A DNA stretch of 64,000 nt from Shinella kummerowiae (GTDB taxonomy: Bacteria > Pseudomonadota > Alphaproteobacteria > Rhizobiales > Rhizobiaceae): positions 248,001 through 312,000 of the forward strand of contig NZ_WUMK01000004.1 of the NCBI RefSeq assembly GCF_009827055.1, read 5' to 3'. Numbering within the stretch: position 1 is the stretch's first letter; each line of letters starts with the position of its first letter. Shown here piece after piece: positions 23,687 through 35,635 of this stretch. The translations under genes were made by a program, and so were the position numbers. The notes under the pieces are model-generated. The model was given only the letters and a program-made list of their open reading frames with translations, ran no database searches and was not told the DNA's origin.

Positions 23687-24577
23687 ATGACTTTGATCGA
23701 TATCGCGCTGCTCCTGCTCGTCGCCATCGCCTGGGGTTTCAACTTCGTCGTCATCAAGGTCGGCCTTGAGAATTTTCCGCCGATCCTGTTTTCCGCGCTG
23801 CGCTTCCTCTTCGCCGCCGTGCCTCTGGTGTTTTTCCTGCCGCGCCCGGCGGTGTCGTGGCGGATTATCCTCGGCATCGGCCTCGTGCTGGGCGTCGTAA
23901 AATTCAGCCTGCTGTTTATCGGCATGGATGTCGGCATGTCGGCAGGCCTCGCCTCGCTGCTCCTCCAGTCGCAGGCCTTCTTCACGGTCGTCCTCGCCGC
24001 CGTGTTCTACGGCACCCGCCCACGCCCGGCGCAAATCGCCGGCATCCTCATCGCCTTTGCCGGCATGGCCGTGATCGCGACGACGGTGGACGCCAGCTTC
24101 ACCTATCTCGGCCTTGCCCTGGTGATTGCCGCCGGCCTGGCCTGGGCCTTCTCCAACATGCTGACGCGCAAGGCCGGCAATGTCGACATGCTGGCGCTGA
24201 TGGTCTGGGTGAGCCTCGTGCCACCGATCCCGCTGGCCATCATCTCGCTGGCGACGGAAGGGCTGGATAGGGATATCGCCGCCCTTCAGGCACTCTCCTG
24301 GCAAGGCGTCGGTGCGGTGGCGTATATCGCCTATATCGCCACGATCTTCGGCTTCGGCGTTTGGGGTCTGATGATCCGCAAACACGGTGTCGCCACTGTC
24401 GCCCCGTTTTCCCTGCTCGTGCCGGTGTTCGGCATGAGCTTTTCGGCCCTGGCGCTCGGCGAGAGTTTTGGGGCCCAACGCCTCGCCGGTGCCGCACTCG
24501 TCGTCTGCGGCCTCATCCTGACGGTGCTCGGCCCACGCCTGCTCGATCGCCTGCGCGGCTCGCCATCGGCCGCATAG
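23687..24577 (+). CDS. EamA-family (DMT superfamily) transporter
   Basis: A 296-residue protein with ten predicted helices in two EamA repeats (about 5 to 135 and 145 to 285); it opens with WGFNFVVIKVGL and closes with a short basic tail. Relatives export amino acids or metabolites such as O-acetylserine and cysteine; the substrate is unknown. Its stop lies 10 bases from the stop of the convergent DUF72 gene. Confidence 0.85.
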   Translation: MTLIDIALLLLVAIAWGFNFVVIKVGLENFPPILFSALRFLFAAVPLVFFLPRPAVSWRIILGIGLVLGVVKFSLLFIGMDVGMSAGLASLLLQSQAFFTVVLAAVFYGTRPRPAQIAGILIAFAGMAVIATTVDASFTYLGLALVIAAGLAWAFSNMLTRKAGNVDMLALMVWVSLVPPIPLAIISLATEGLDRDIAALQALSWQGVGAVAYIAYIATIFGFGVWGLMIRKHGVATVAPFSLLVPVFGMSFSALALGESFGAQRLAGAALVVCGLILTVLGPRLLDRLRGSPSAA

Positions 24578-24587
24578 GGTCGGATCG

Positions 24588-25400
24588 TCAGGCCCGCGGC
24601 TGGGTGCGCTTCTGCAACTCACGCGCACCGTTCGGCGCATTCACCTTGCCGGAGGTGATGAAGAAGGCGAAGACGTCGCGCGCCTTTTTCGCCGGCTTCG
24701 TCTCAGGGTCGATCTTCGGCAGGTCCGACGGTTCGCCACCGCCCGCCCAGTCCTTCAGCCGTGCCGCCCATTCGTCCAGCGCCTTGGGCGGGTAGCAGGT
24801 CGGAACGTCGTCGGAGCCCTTCTGCAGACGCGCATAGACGAAATCCGCCGTCACGTCGGCGATCTCGGGATAGTCCTCATGCTGGGCGTAGACGATCGCG
24901 GCGTTGTATTTGCGGACGAGGGCCGCGAATTCCGGCACGAGGAACGTGTCGTTGCGCACTTCCAAAGCATGTTTCAGCGTCAGGCCGTCCAGTTTTTCCG
25001 GCAGCAGCTTCAGAAAACCCTCGAAATCCTCCGGTTCGAATTTCTTGGTCGGCGGAAACTGCCAGAGGATCGGGCCGAGATGATCGCCGAGTTCGGTCAA
25101 ACCCTGCGTCAGGAATTTTTCGACCGATTCCCCGCCATCGGCCAGGACCTTGCGGTTGGTGGTAAACCGGCTTGCCTTCAACGAGAAGATAAACCCGTCC
25201 GGCACTTCGGAGGCCCATTTGGCGAAGGTCTCCGGCTTCTGCGAGCCGTAATAGGTGCCGTTGACCTCGATTGCCGCCAGCTCGCGGCTGGCAAATTCGA
25301 GCTGGCGCTTCTTCGTCAGTTTCTCCGGATAGAAGGTGCCTTCCCACGGATCGAAGGTCCAGCCGCCGATGCCGGTTCTGATGGTGCCGGATGTGCTCAT
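24588..25400 (-). CDS. DUF72 (YecE-type) TIM-barrel-like protein
   Basis: A 270-residue protein starting with IRTGIGGWTFDPWEGTFYP and containing FASRELAAIEVNGTYYG, FSLKASRFTT and GPILWQFPPT, the hallmark strings of DUF72. The fold is a TIM barrel; the reaction is unknown. The open frame continues upstream into the GST gene, but GGAGAG before the ATG at 25400 fixes the start. It is the third gene in a uvrA-GST-DUF72 series. Confidence 0.88.
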   Translation of the reverse strand: MSTSGTIRTGIGGWTFDPWEGTFYPEKLTKKRQLEFASRELAAIEVNGTYYGSQKPETFAKWASEVPDGFIFSLKASRFTTNRKVLADGGESVEKFLTQGLTELGDHLGPILWQFPPTKKFEPEDFEGFLKLLPEKLDGLTLKHALEVRNDTFLVPEFAALVRKYNAAIVYAQHEDYPEIADVTADFVYARLQKGSDDVPTCYPPKALDEWAARLKDWAGGGEPSDLPKIDPETKPAKKARDVFAFFITSGKVNAPNGARELQKRTQPRA

Positions 25401-25437
25401 GTCTTGCTCTCCTCGACAGACAGGATGGCGGCGCGGT

Positions 25438-26061
25438 TCACGCCGGCGCGATGAAGGGTTGCGAAATCTCCCGGAACACCGGCAGGGCCTCCATGCCGGC
25501 GCAGTGCGCGACGAGCGCCGGATAGGCCACAGGATTGATGAGCCCCGGATGCGCCTCGCTGACATGCCGCCAGGCGCAGGCGACCGCGATGTCCGCATGG
25601 GTGATCCGGCCGAACCAGAAATCTCCCGGCCGCCCGGCGCGTTCCGCATCGAGCGCGGTCAGCACCGTGCCGATCTGCGACCGGCAGCGTTCGACGAAAT
25701 AGTCCGATGGCGTCTGATGCAGATGCAACTCGTAGAACAGGCTGACGCCTTTGTCGGCGACGCCGGTGGCAAAGGTCATGACCTTCAGCGCCTGCCGCCG
25801 CTCCGGTTCGGCCTGTGGCAGCAAGCGTGTTTCCGCCGGAACCAGGCCGTCGATATAGTCGAGGATCGAATGGCTGTCGGCCACGACATCACCGTCATCC
25901 AGCACCAGCGTCGGCACCCGCATCAGCGGATTGAGCGCCTGCACCTTCTCGCCGTCGCTGAACACCGACCAGGGCCGGTGCTCGAACGGCAGGTCATAGA
26001 GCCGCATGGCAATCGCCACACGGCGTACATAGGACGAGTCGTACTGGCCGATCAGGATCAT
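25438..26061 (-). CDS. Glutathione S-transferase family protein
   Basis: A 207-residue two-domain protein. The thioredoxin-like N-domain (about 1 to 78) has YDSSYVRRVAIAMRLYDLPF and the glutathione-contact strings RVPTLVLDDG and ADSHSILDYID; the helical C-domain follows. The likely catalytic Ser/Tyr lies at residues 7 to 10. Substrate unknown. It starts 6 bases after the uvrA stop and so is probably co-transcribed with uvrA, and therefore possibly DNA-damage responsive (inference). Confidence 0.88.
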   Translation of the reverse strand: MILIGQYDSSYVRRVAIAMRLYDLPFEHRPWSVFSDGEKVQALNPLMRVPTLVLDDGDVVADSHSILDYIDGLVPAETRLLPQAEPERRQALKVMTFATGVADKGVSLFYELHLHQTPSDYFVERCRSQIGTVLTALDAERAGRPGDFWFGRITHADIAVACAWRHVSEAHPGLINPVAYPALVAHCAGMEALPVFREISQPFIAPA

Positions 26062-26067
26062 AAAAAC

Positions 26068-28986
<2,919 letters not shown>

Positions 28987-29126
28987 GATACCCAGCGTCA
29001 GAAGTTCTTGCGCATGCGATTGAGGGGTTTGCCCCTATGTAGGAACTGGTTGGGGCGTGTCCATGCGCGGTCGCAGGAATCCGTGCCCGTTTCCGATTCG
29101 GTTGACAAGAGTGTAGGGAATTATTA

Positions 29127-29141
29127 GAACAAAAAAAGAAC
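29127..29141. promoter_or_regulatory. LexA (SOS) box between uvrA and ssb
   Basis: GAAC-N7-GAAC with a spacer of seven A's, a perfect match to the Rhizobiaceae LexA direct-repeat operator. It is 140 bases from uvrA and 134 from ssb, so it can serve both. Confidence 0.85.
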
Positions 29142-29275
29142 GAATTTTCGCAATTGATCTGTGGATTGTAGTCCCATGGGGCGGCGCTGGCGCGTGGCAG
29201 CCGATAAGATGCCGCATTCATGATGTGAAATGAAGTCGGGCGTCAGAGTCCGGCGCGACAACGGGATGTATGGGT

Positions 29276-29791
29276 ATGGCTGGAAGCGTCAACAAGGTGA
29301 TCTTGATCGGGAATGTCGGTGCGGACCCGGAAATCCGCCGCACGCAGGACGGTCGGCCGATCGCCAACCTGCGCATCGCGACCTCTGAAACCTGGCGCGA
29401 CCGCAACAGCGGCGAACGCAAAGAAAAGACGGAATGGCACAATGTCGTCGTCTTCAACGAGGGCCTGTGCAAGGTCGTCGAACAATATGTGAAGAAGGGC
29501 GCCAAGCTCTATATCGAGGGCGCGCTGCAGACCCGCAAGTGGCAGGACCAGACCGGCAACGACCGCTATTCGACGGAAGTGGTGCTGCAGGGCTTCAACT
29601 CGACGCTGACCATGCTCGACGGTCGCGGTGAAGGCGGCGGCGATCGTCGTGGCGGCAATGATTTCGGCGGTGCGCCGAATTACGACGATTACGGCTCGCG
29701 TCCGTCCTCGGGTGGCGGAAGCAGCGGCGGCAGCAGCCGTTCCGGTGGATCGCCGCTGTCGCGCGACATGGATGACGACATCCCGTTCTGA
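29276..29791 (+). CDS. ssb: Single-stranded DNA-binding protein (SSB)
   Basis: A 171-residue protein: an OB-fold (about 1 to 110) opening with [19 protein letters not shown], a Gly/Ser/Arg-rich flexible linker, and the acidic tip DMDDDIPF that recruits repair and replication partners. An in-frame ATG at 29270 is an alternative start two residues longer. It is divergent from uvrA with a shared SOS box. Confidence 0.97.
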   Translation: MAGSVNKVILIGNVGADPEIRRTQDGRPIANLRIATSETWRDRNSGERKEKTEWHNVVVFNEGLCKVVEQYVKKGAKLYIEGALQTRKWQDQTGNDRYSTEVVLQGFNSTLTMLDGRGEGGGDRRGGNDFGGAPNYDDYGSRPSSGGGSSGGSSRSGGSPLSRDMDDDIPF

Positions 29792-29872
29792 GGACGACGG
29801 ACCGACCGGCTTTCATGCCGGCCGATATTCGACGCGCCTCCGGCCGGGTACTGCTGGTAGAGGAGGCGCGTC

Positions 29873-30280
29873 ATGAACGACGAAAAGACGGCCACAGATG
29901 TGCTTTTCCTGCGGCCGGGCGAGGGGCGAACCTATCCGCTTGGTGCCATGACGGCGGTTTTCAAGGCGGATCATGGCGAGACCGGGAGCGCCTACAGCGT
30001 TTCCGAATGGTGGCTTGAGCCGCACACGACGGGTCCGGGGGCCCATTCCCACAGCGAAAATGTCGAACTCTTCTATGTGATTGCCGGTGTCGCCAGTATT
30101 TTGGCCGGCGATCAGTGGCTTGATGCGCCGTCCGGTAGTTTCGTTCGGATCCCGGCCAATGTCATGCATGATTTCGAGAACCGCACGGACCAGCGTGTCG
30201 GCCTGCTCAACGTTTTCCTGCCGGGCGGGTTCGAGGAAAACATGCCGGCGATCACCAAATGGTTCGCTGACAATCCCTGA
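29873..30280 (+). CDS. Cupin-domain protein
   Basis: A 135-residue single-domain cupin. The metal motif reads GAHSHSENVELFYVIAG (two His and a Glu) with the second motif around PANVMHDFEN (third His). Such small cupins are dioxygenases, isomerases or ligand-binding proteins; the substrate is unknown. It starts 81 bases after ssb, with GAGGCG upstream of the ATG. No partner gene is obvious. Confidence 0.85.
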   Translation: MNDEKTATDVLFLRPGEGRTYPLGAMTAVFKADHGETGSAYSVSEWWLEPHTTGPGAHSHSENVELFYVIAGVASILAGDQWLDAPSGSFVRIPANVMHDFENRTDQRVGLLNVFLPGGFEENMPAITKWFADNP

Positions 30281-30457
30281 TGGCGGGCCTGACGATAGGC
30301 TCATCAACGTGTCGATGTACCGGAAACACACATGTAAGCCGGCGAAACGAAAGCGGTGCGGCAACTTTTCCCGACTTGTTGCTGACGCATTCCAAGCCTA
30401 AGATTCTTGCATACCCGGAAGCAATAGCACCGGCCTATGTGAAAAGGGGAGGATGCA

Positions 30458-30673
30458 ATGGACGTGCTTCGAGACCCCACGCATATCGGCATGTTCGAGC
30501 CGCAGGACCTGGATGTTCTCCAGGGCGTTTTCACACGATTGACGGCAAGCAAAAGCCCTGCCTTTGACGAAGCCCGGGCCCGTTCGCTCGCGCGCTCGAT
30601 CATCACGCTGTATCGGCATGGCGTGCGAGACCCCGAGCAGATTTTCGACGTGCTACAAATCCCGTCGTCCTGA
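30458..30673 (+). CDS. Small conserved-looking hypothetical protein
   Basis: A 71-residue helical protein (FEPQDLDVLQGVFTRL, then RARSLARSIITLYRHGV and DPEQIFDVL). AGGGGAGG precedes the ATG. The pattern of two amphipathic helices resembles small rhizobial proteins of unknown role that I cannot assign to a named family. It stands alone between the cupin and rlpA. Confidence 0.65.
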   Translation: MDVLRDPTHIGMFEPQDLDVLQGVFTRLTASKSPAFDEARARSLARSIITLYRHGVRDPEQIFDVLQIPSS

Positions 30674-30901
30674 CGCCGCAATCGGTATCACCAGTCTCCA
30701 TCAAGCGCTCGCCCGGCCAAGGCGGGCGCTTAACCATATGGAAACCATAAATCGAACAAGCTCTCTCCCAGCGTTGCATCCATTCGCAATTTTGCCATCT
30801 TATTGGCATGATTAACGGACTGTTATTTACTGAGTGGCATTGACGGCCGACTTGCAGGGGCAAGGCAGGTTGGCTGGCACACCGTCGGGGACAATAGCGG
30901 C

Positions 30902-31918
30902 GTGGGACATAAAACTTTCGAGAAGAATGCGATCCGGTTCGGCAAGGGCTTGAGATTGCTGGCTATTCCTCTGGTCTGCGCGAGCCTCGCCGCCTGCGCG
31001 ACGACGACATCCGCGCCGAAGAAGAAGGTGCGCAGCAAGGAATTCTTTTCTGAATCCGAATATGGCGTGAAGGCGAGCCCGCGCGTCGTGGAAGAAGGCC
31101 AATCCGTGCCGAAAGGTGGCGGCCGCTACCAGCTTGGCAAGGCCTACCAGGTCCGCGGCAAGTGGTACAAGCCGAAGGAAGAGCCGGGATACAGCAAGAC
31201 CGGTCTCGCCTCCTGGTACGGTTCGGCGTTCCATGGCCGCAGGACGGCGAATGGCGAAGTCTACGACAAGTACCATCTCTCCGCCGCACATCCGACCTTT
31301 CCGCTGCCGAGCTATGCGCGTGTCACCAATATGGAGAACGGCACGTCGGTCGTCGTGCGCGTCAACGATCGCGGCCCGTTCCATGAAGGCCGCGTGATCG
31401 ACGTCTCCTCGAAAACCGCCGACCTGCTCGACATGAAGCGCACCGGCACGGCCAAGGTGCGTGTGCAATATGTCGGCAAGGCGCCGCTCGAGGGCAACGA
31501 CATGCCCTATCTCATGGCCTCCTACGTCACCAAGGGCTCGCGCGTCCCGGCGGTCGATCCGGGCGGCCAGATCGCGACGGGCGTCATGGTGGCATCGGCC
31601 GACAGCCGCGCGCTGCCCGGCGTCGCTGCGGACGAAAACATCCTGACCGTGCCCGACAAGAGCACGATGACGGCGCTCGCCAAGACGGCGCCGGAAGCCG
31701 ACGCCTTCCAGGTGATGGAGCAGTTCGTCATGCTGCCGGCAATCGGCCCGTTGCCGATCGAACGGCCGAATTTCGTGCCGCAGCTTTCGGCCGAGCCGAG
31801 CTATGCGGCAGCCTATGCCGACGAGCGCGTGCGTGATGCCGCCGGCGCCTTCGATGCCATCCTGACGATCGACGGCCAGTTGACGCCGCTGTCCGCATTT
31901 GCCGACAACGCGGGCTGA
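30902..31918 (+). CDS. rlpA: RlpA-family septal-ring lipoprotein, lytic transglycosylase domain
   Basis: A 338-residue lipoprotein (lipobox LAAC near residue 32). The double-psi beta-barrel domain covers about 95 to 195, with GLASWYGSAFHGRRTANGE and RVNDRGPFHEGRVID; the Asp in RVNDRGPF is the expected catalytic acid. It cleaves denuded glycan strands at the septum in species where it is active. No SPOR domain is visible in the C-terminal 140 residues, which look loosely structured. The start is GTG with GGGGAC upstream. It is followed by a DacF-like gene, another peptidoglycan function. Confidence 0.9.
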   Translation: MGHKTFEKNAIRFGKGLRLLAIPLVCASLAACATTTSAPKKKVRSKEFFSESEYGVKASPRVVEEGQSVPKGGGRYQLGKAYQVRGKWYKPKEEPGYSKTGLASWYGSAFHGRRTANGEVYDKYHLSAAHPTFPLPSYARVTNMENGTSVVVRVNDRGPFHEGRVIDVSSKTADLLDMKRTGTAKVRVQYVGKAPLEGNDMPYLMASYVTKGSRVPAVDPGGQIATGVMVASADSRALPGVAADENILTVPDKSTMTALAKTAPEADAFQVMEQFVMLPAIGPLPIERPNFVPQLSAEPSYAAAYADERVRDAAGAFDAILTIDGQLTPLSAFADNAG

Positions 31919-31988
31919 TCGCCCGCGTTCCCAAAGCCGTTTGCGCAATGCGGTCGGCTGTGGGAGTGTGACGACATCCGGAGTCGCC

Positions 31989-33152
31989 ATGCATCGCCGC
32001 CTTTTCGCCTTCCTCATTGTCCTTCTCACCGTCTCTGGCGTCGCCCACGCCCAGTCCGCCGCGCCGCAAGCCGGTTTCGACGTCAAGGCGAAGCAGGTCT
32101 ACCTCATCGAGGCGGAGACCGGCACGGTGTTGTTTGCCCGGGCCGAGGACGAAACCGTCCCGGCGGCCTCGCTTGCCAAGCTGATGACCATGGCGACGGT
32201 CTTCAAGGCGCTGGCCGGCGGCGACATCACGCTCGACACGCAATATCCCGTCACCGAACATGCCTGGCGCACCGGCGGCGCGCCCTCGCGCACCTCCACC
32301 ATGTTCGCCGCCCTGAAATCGAATGTGCGCGTCGAGGATCTGGTCCGCGGCGTCATCGTTCAGTTCGCCAATGACGCCTGCATCATCCTCGGCGAGGGTA
32401 TTGCCGGATCGGAGCCCGCCTTTGCCGAAAGAATGACGGAGGAGGCGCGGGCGCTGGGCCTGCAAAAATCCGCTTTCGCCAATGCCACCGGCCTGCCAAA
32501 CCCCGCAAACAAGGTGACGATGCGCGAGATGGTGCAACTCGCCCGGCATCTGCAGACGACCTATCCCGATTACATGCGCTACTATCTCGAGCCGGAATTC
32601 GAGTGGAACAAGATCAAGCAGCGCAACCGCAACCCGCTTCTGGCCCTCAATATCGGCGTGACCGGTTTCGTCACCGGCTTTTCGGAGGAGGGCGGCTATT
32701 CCATCGTCGCAGCGGTCAATCGCGACGGCAAACACCTCGTGCTCGCCATGGGCGGCATGGAAAACGACAAGGCCCGGATCGAGGAAACCCGCCGCATCAT
32801 CGAGTGGGCGCTCTCCTCCTTCGAGCGCCGCACGCTCTTCAGAGAGGGCGAGGCAATTGCCGATGCCAGCGTCTATGGCGGCGACGCGTCCAGCGTGCCG
32901 CTGGTCGCCGGCGAGCAGGTGGATGTGTTCCTGCCGAAGGACAATTCGCAAAAGCTCGTCGCGCGCGTCGTCTATACGTGGCCGGTGCGCGCGCCGGTCG
33001 AACCGGGCAAGGCGATCGGCACCCTGAAAATCTGGAACGACAAACAGTTGTTGCGCGAGGTTCCGGTGGAGACGGCCGGCTCGGTCGGTGTCGGCGCCCT
33101 GCGCTCGCGCGCGCTCGATGCGCTGATCGAACTGTTCTTCTTCTGGATTTGA
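31989..33152 (+). CDS. DacF-family D-Ala-D-Ala carboxypeptidase-like protein, active site degenerate
   Basis: A 387-residue exported protein (signal peptide cut near AHAQS). The PBP5-type fold covers about 28 to 260, with a C-terminal beta domain and a final hydrophobic amphipathic helix (ALIELFFFWI) for membrane attachment. The SxxK motif is present (S61-L-A-K64). The second motif, normally SxN, reads F126-A-N128, and the third, normally KTG, reads V228-T-G230. An active DD-carboxypeptidase needs both. It may therefore be an inactive or altered penicillin-binding relative; a single T in the F126 codon (TTC) accounts for Ser to Phe. GGAG precedes the ATG. It lies just upstream of tmk. Confidence 0.85.
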   Translation: MHRRLFAFLIVLLTVSGVAHAQSAAPQAGFDVKAKQVYLIEAETGTVLFARAEDETVPAASLAKLMTMATVFKALAGGDITLDTQYPVTEHAWRTGGAPSRTSTMFAALKSNVRVEDLVRGVIVQFANDACIILGEGIAGSEPAFAERMTEEARALGLQKSAFANATGLPNPANKVTMREMVQLARHLQTTYPDYMRYYLEPEFEWNKIKQRNRNPLLALNIGVTGFVTGFSEEGGYSIVAAVNRDGKHLVLAMGGMENDKARIEETRRIIEWALSSFERRTLFREGEAIADASVYGGDASSVPLVAGEQVDVFLPKDNSQKLVARVVYTWPVRAPVEPGKAIGTLKIWNDKQLLREVPVETAGSVGVGALRSRALDALIELFFFWI

Positions 33153-33272
33153 CGGGGCGGGCGAGGGTGAAAAGCGTTTCGCCGGCCGGAAACATCGGTT
33201 AGTAGTGGTCCGACTCGTCCCGGCCCCGCCGGGTAACGCCGCTCTGACGGCCATTGGTAACGGAAACAGGAT

Positions 33273-33956
33273 TTGTCGGCCGCACCCGGTTTGTTTGTCA
33301 CGTTCGAAGGCGGCGAGGGCGCCGGAAAGTCGACGCAGATCCGACTTCTGGCCGAGGCGTTGCGGGCACGCGGCCTGACCGTGCTGATGACACGCGAGCC
33401 CGGCGGCTCGAAGGGCGCGGAAGCCGTGCGGCACGTTCTCCTGTCCGGCGCGGCCGAGCCCTACGGTATCCGCATGGAAGCGATCCTCTTTGCCGCCGCC
33501 CGCAATGATCATGTCGAGCAGGTCATCCGCCCGGCGCTCTCAGCGGGCACCGTCGTGCTCTGTGATCGCTTCATGGATTCGTCCCGCGTCTACCAGGGCA
33601 TTACCGGCAACCTGGAACAGCCGTTCATCGCAGCCCTGGAGCGCGTGGCGGTCAACGGCGTCGTGCCGGACTGTACCATCATCTTCGACCTGCCGGCCGC
33701 CATCGGCCTGGAGCGCGCCCGCAAGCGCAGCGCCGGGCCGGACGAACAACCGGACCGCTTCGAGAAAGAAGAGCTGGAAACGCACGAGAAGCGCCGCGAG
33801 GCCTTTCTCGACATTGCCGAGCGCGAACCGCTGCGCTGCCGCGTGGTCGACGCGACGCAGACGCAGGAGGCGATCGCCGACCAGGTGCTCGCCATCGCCG
33901 AGCCGCTGCTGCCGATCAACGCGCATGACCGACACGACCCGGAGCCTATCTCGTGA
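33273..33956 (+). CDS. tmk: Thymidylate kinase
   Basis: A 227-residue enzyme that phosphorylates dTMP to dTDP. P-loop [11 protein letters not shown] at about 11 to 21, the TREPGGS motif at about 46, and the [12 protein letters not shown] segment. The start is TTG at 33273 with CAGGA upstream; no good ATG exists nearby. The stop overlaps the holB start as GTGA, so the two are coupled. The usual rhizobial neighbour order (dacF-like, tmk, holB) is kept. Confidence 0.95.
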   Translation: MSAAPGLFVTFEGGEGAGKSTQIRLLAEALRARGLTVLMTREPGGSKGAEAVRHVLLSGAAEPYGIRMEAILFAAARNDHVEQVIRPALSAGTVVLCDRFMDSSRVYQGITGNLEQPFIAALERVAVNGVVPDCTIIFDLPAAIGLERARKRSAGPDEQPDRFEKEELETHEKRREAFLDIAEREPLRCRVVDATQTQEAIADQVLAIAEPLLPINAHDRHDPEPIS

Positions 33957-34984
33957 GCGACGATCGTCCCGGCATCCTCGACGGCGCGGTGCATCCTGCC
34001 GAGCAGACACGGTTTTTCGGCCATGCCGCGGCGGAGCAGTTCCTGGCGCGCTCCTACCGGTCCGGCAAGGGCCACCACGCCATCCTGATCGAGGGGCCGG
34101 AAGGCATTGGCAAGGCGACGCTCGCCTTTCGCTTCGCCAACCATGTGCTGCACCATCCCGAACCGGCCGAGGCGCCGGAAACGATGGCCGACCCATCGCC
34201 CGGGTCTGCGATCACCCGCCAGCTCGTGGCCGGCGCCTCGCACAATCTGTTGCACCTCACCCGGCCGGTCGACGAGAAAACCGGCAAGGTGAAGTCCGCC
34301 ATCACCGTGGACGAGGTGCGCAAGGCCGGAAAATTCCTGGCGCAGACGTCCGGCACGGGCAATTGGCGCATCGTCATCATCGATCCCGCCGACGACCTCA
34401 ACCGCAACGCCGCCAATGCCATCCTCAAAATCCTCGAAGAGCCGCCGAAGCGTTCGCTCTTCCTTGTTCTGACCCACGCGCCGGGCAAGCTGCTGCCGAC
34501 CATCCGCTCGCGCTGCCTGCCGCTTGCGCTGTCGCCGCTGTCGGAAACCGATCTCGCCGCCGCACTCGACAGCCTCGGCGCCGCCCCGTCCGGCCCGCGT
34601 GCGGCAGACGTGCTCTCGGCAGCCCATGGCAGCGTCTCGGAGGCGCTGAAGCTGGTGAACTACGGCGGCTTCGATATTGTCGAAGCCTTCCGCACCATCG
34701 TCGATGCTGTAGCCGAGCCGCCACGCCGCGACGTGCACAAGCTCGCCGACGTGCTCTCGGCCAAGGACAGCGACACGGTCTTCTCGTTCTTCTGCCAGCA
34801 CGTCACGGATTTCGTGACCGACAGCGCCCGCAACGCCGCGCTGTCCGGCAACATCGCTCGTGCCGATCGTCTCGCCCACCTTTCCTCGCAGCTTGGCGAA
34901 CGCATCACCGTCGCGCAGGCCTACAATCTCGACCGGAAGCAGACGATCATCAGCGTGCTCGACGATATCCGGGCTTCGCTCTAG
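33953..34984 (+). CDS. holB: DNA polymerase III delta' subunit
   Basis: A 343-residue clamp-loader subunit. It has an AAA+ fold with a P-loop-like [12 protein letters not shown] near residue 45, the [14 protein letters not shown] sensor segment near 160, and TIRSRCLPL near 185. The start is GTG, overlapping the tmk stop by 4 bases. The C-terminal domain (about 220 to 343) is the collar. Part of the replicative polymerase clamp loader. Confidence 0.93.
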   Translation: MSDDRPGILDGAVHPAEQTRFFGHAAAEQFLARSYRSGKGHHAILIEGPEGIGKATLAFRFANHVLHHPEPAEAPETMADPSPGSAITRQLVAGASHNLLHLTRPVDEKTGKVKSAITVDEVRKAGKFLAQTSGTGNWRIVIIDPADDLNRNAANAILKILEEPPKRSLFLVLTHAPGKLLPTIRSRCLPLALSPLSETDLAAALDSLGAAPSGPRAADVLSAAHGSVSEALKLVNYGGFDIVEAFRTIVDAVAEPPRRDVHKLADVLSAKDSDTVFSFFCQHVTDFVTDSARNAALSGNIARADRLAHLSSQLGERITVAQAYNLDRKQTIISVLDDIRASL

Positions 34985-35040
34985 ACGCTTGCGCCACAGT
35001 TCCGGCTCAGTCGGTTGCAACCTTTCTTCCGTATTCCGGG

Positions 35041-35511
35041 ATGGGGATGTTCATGCCGACGAGGGTGTTCTCTTGCGCTGTTTTTGCAGTGTTACTTTCT
35101 GCGACGGCTGCCGTCGCCGACAGCAGGAACGGCGTTTCGTTTGCCGTCCAGGCGGCCATCCTGCCGGACGACGGTGAGCCGGTTGCTGGTGCTGCCACAT
35201 GCACCCTTGGCAAGGATTGCGAGATTTTCACGCGGGAACAGCATAACTTTGACCTTTCCCTCAAAGTGCACGAAGGCAGTTCCCGATGCCTCTCGAGCGA
35301 AATAACCCTGCGCTGCGCATCGGGCGATTGCTCGTTTGGCACTGGCTATTCCAGGCAGACGTTCGGTAGCGAGCGAAGCCTGGACTTCTATGAGGGCAGC
35401 GATGGCAATGAACTCGTCCTCAGACGAAGGACGAAGATCGGTAGTATCCTCCTGATCCTTCCTGAATTCGGCCCGATATGCACGCCGTTAATACACGTCA
35501 TCAAAGGGTAG
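35041..35511 (+). CDS. Secreted cysteine-containing hypothetical protein
   Basis: A protein of about 156 residues with a Sec signal peptide (hydrophobic core CAVFAVLLSATAAVA, then cleavage before DS). The mature part contains six Cys, including CTLGKDC, CLSSEITLRC, CASGDC-type spacing and a final C, suggesting disulfides in the periplasm. Three in-frame ATGs (35041, 35047, 35053) are possible. No family recognised. It interrupts the usual holB-metG neighbourhood, so it may be an accessory insertion. Confidence 0.6.
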   Translation: MGMFMPTRVFSCAVFAVLLSATAAVADSRNGVSFAVQAAILPDDGEPVAGAATCTLGKDCEIFTREQHNFDLSLKVHEGSSRCLSSEITLRCASGDCSFGTGYSRQTFGSERSLDFYEGSDGNELVLRRRTKIGSILLILPEFGPICTPLIHVIKG

Positions 35512-35635
35512 GGCGATCGCGTTCCAGGCGCGGAGACAAGGCGCGAACACGACGAGAGGGAAACTTGCTGTTTCCCTCCGCGCCCGCATGGTCTAATACC
35601 TTGCGGCATTGCACAAACGAAGACAGATACGCCCC

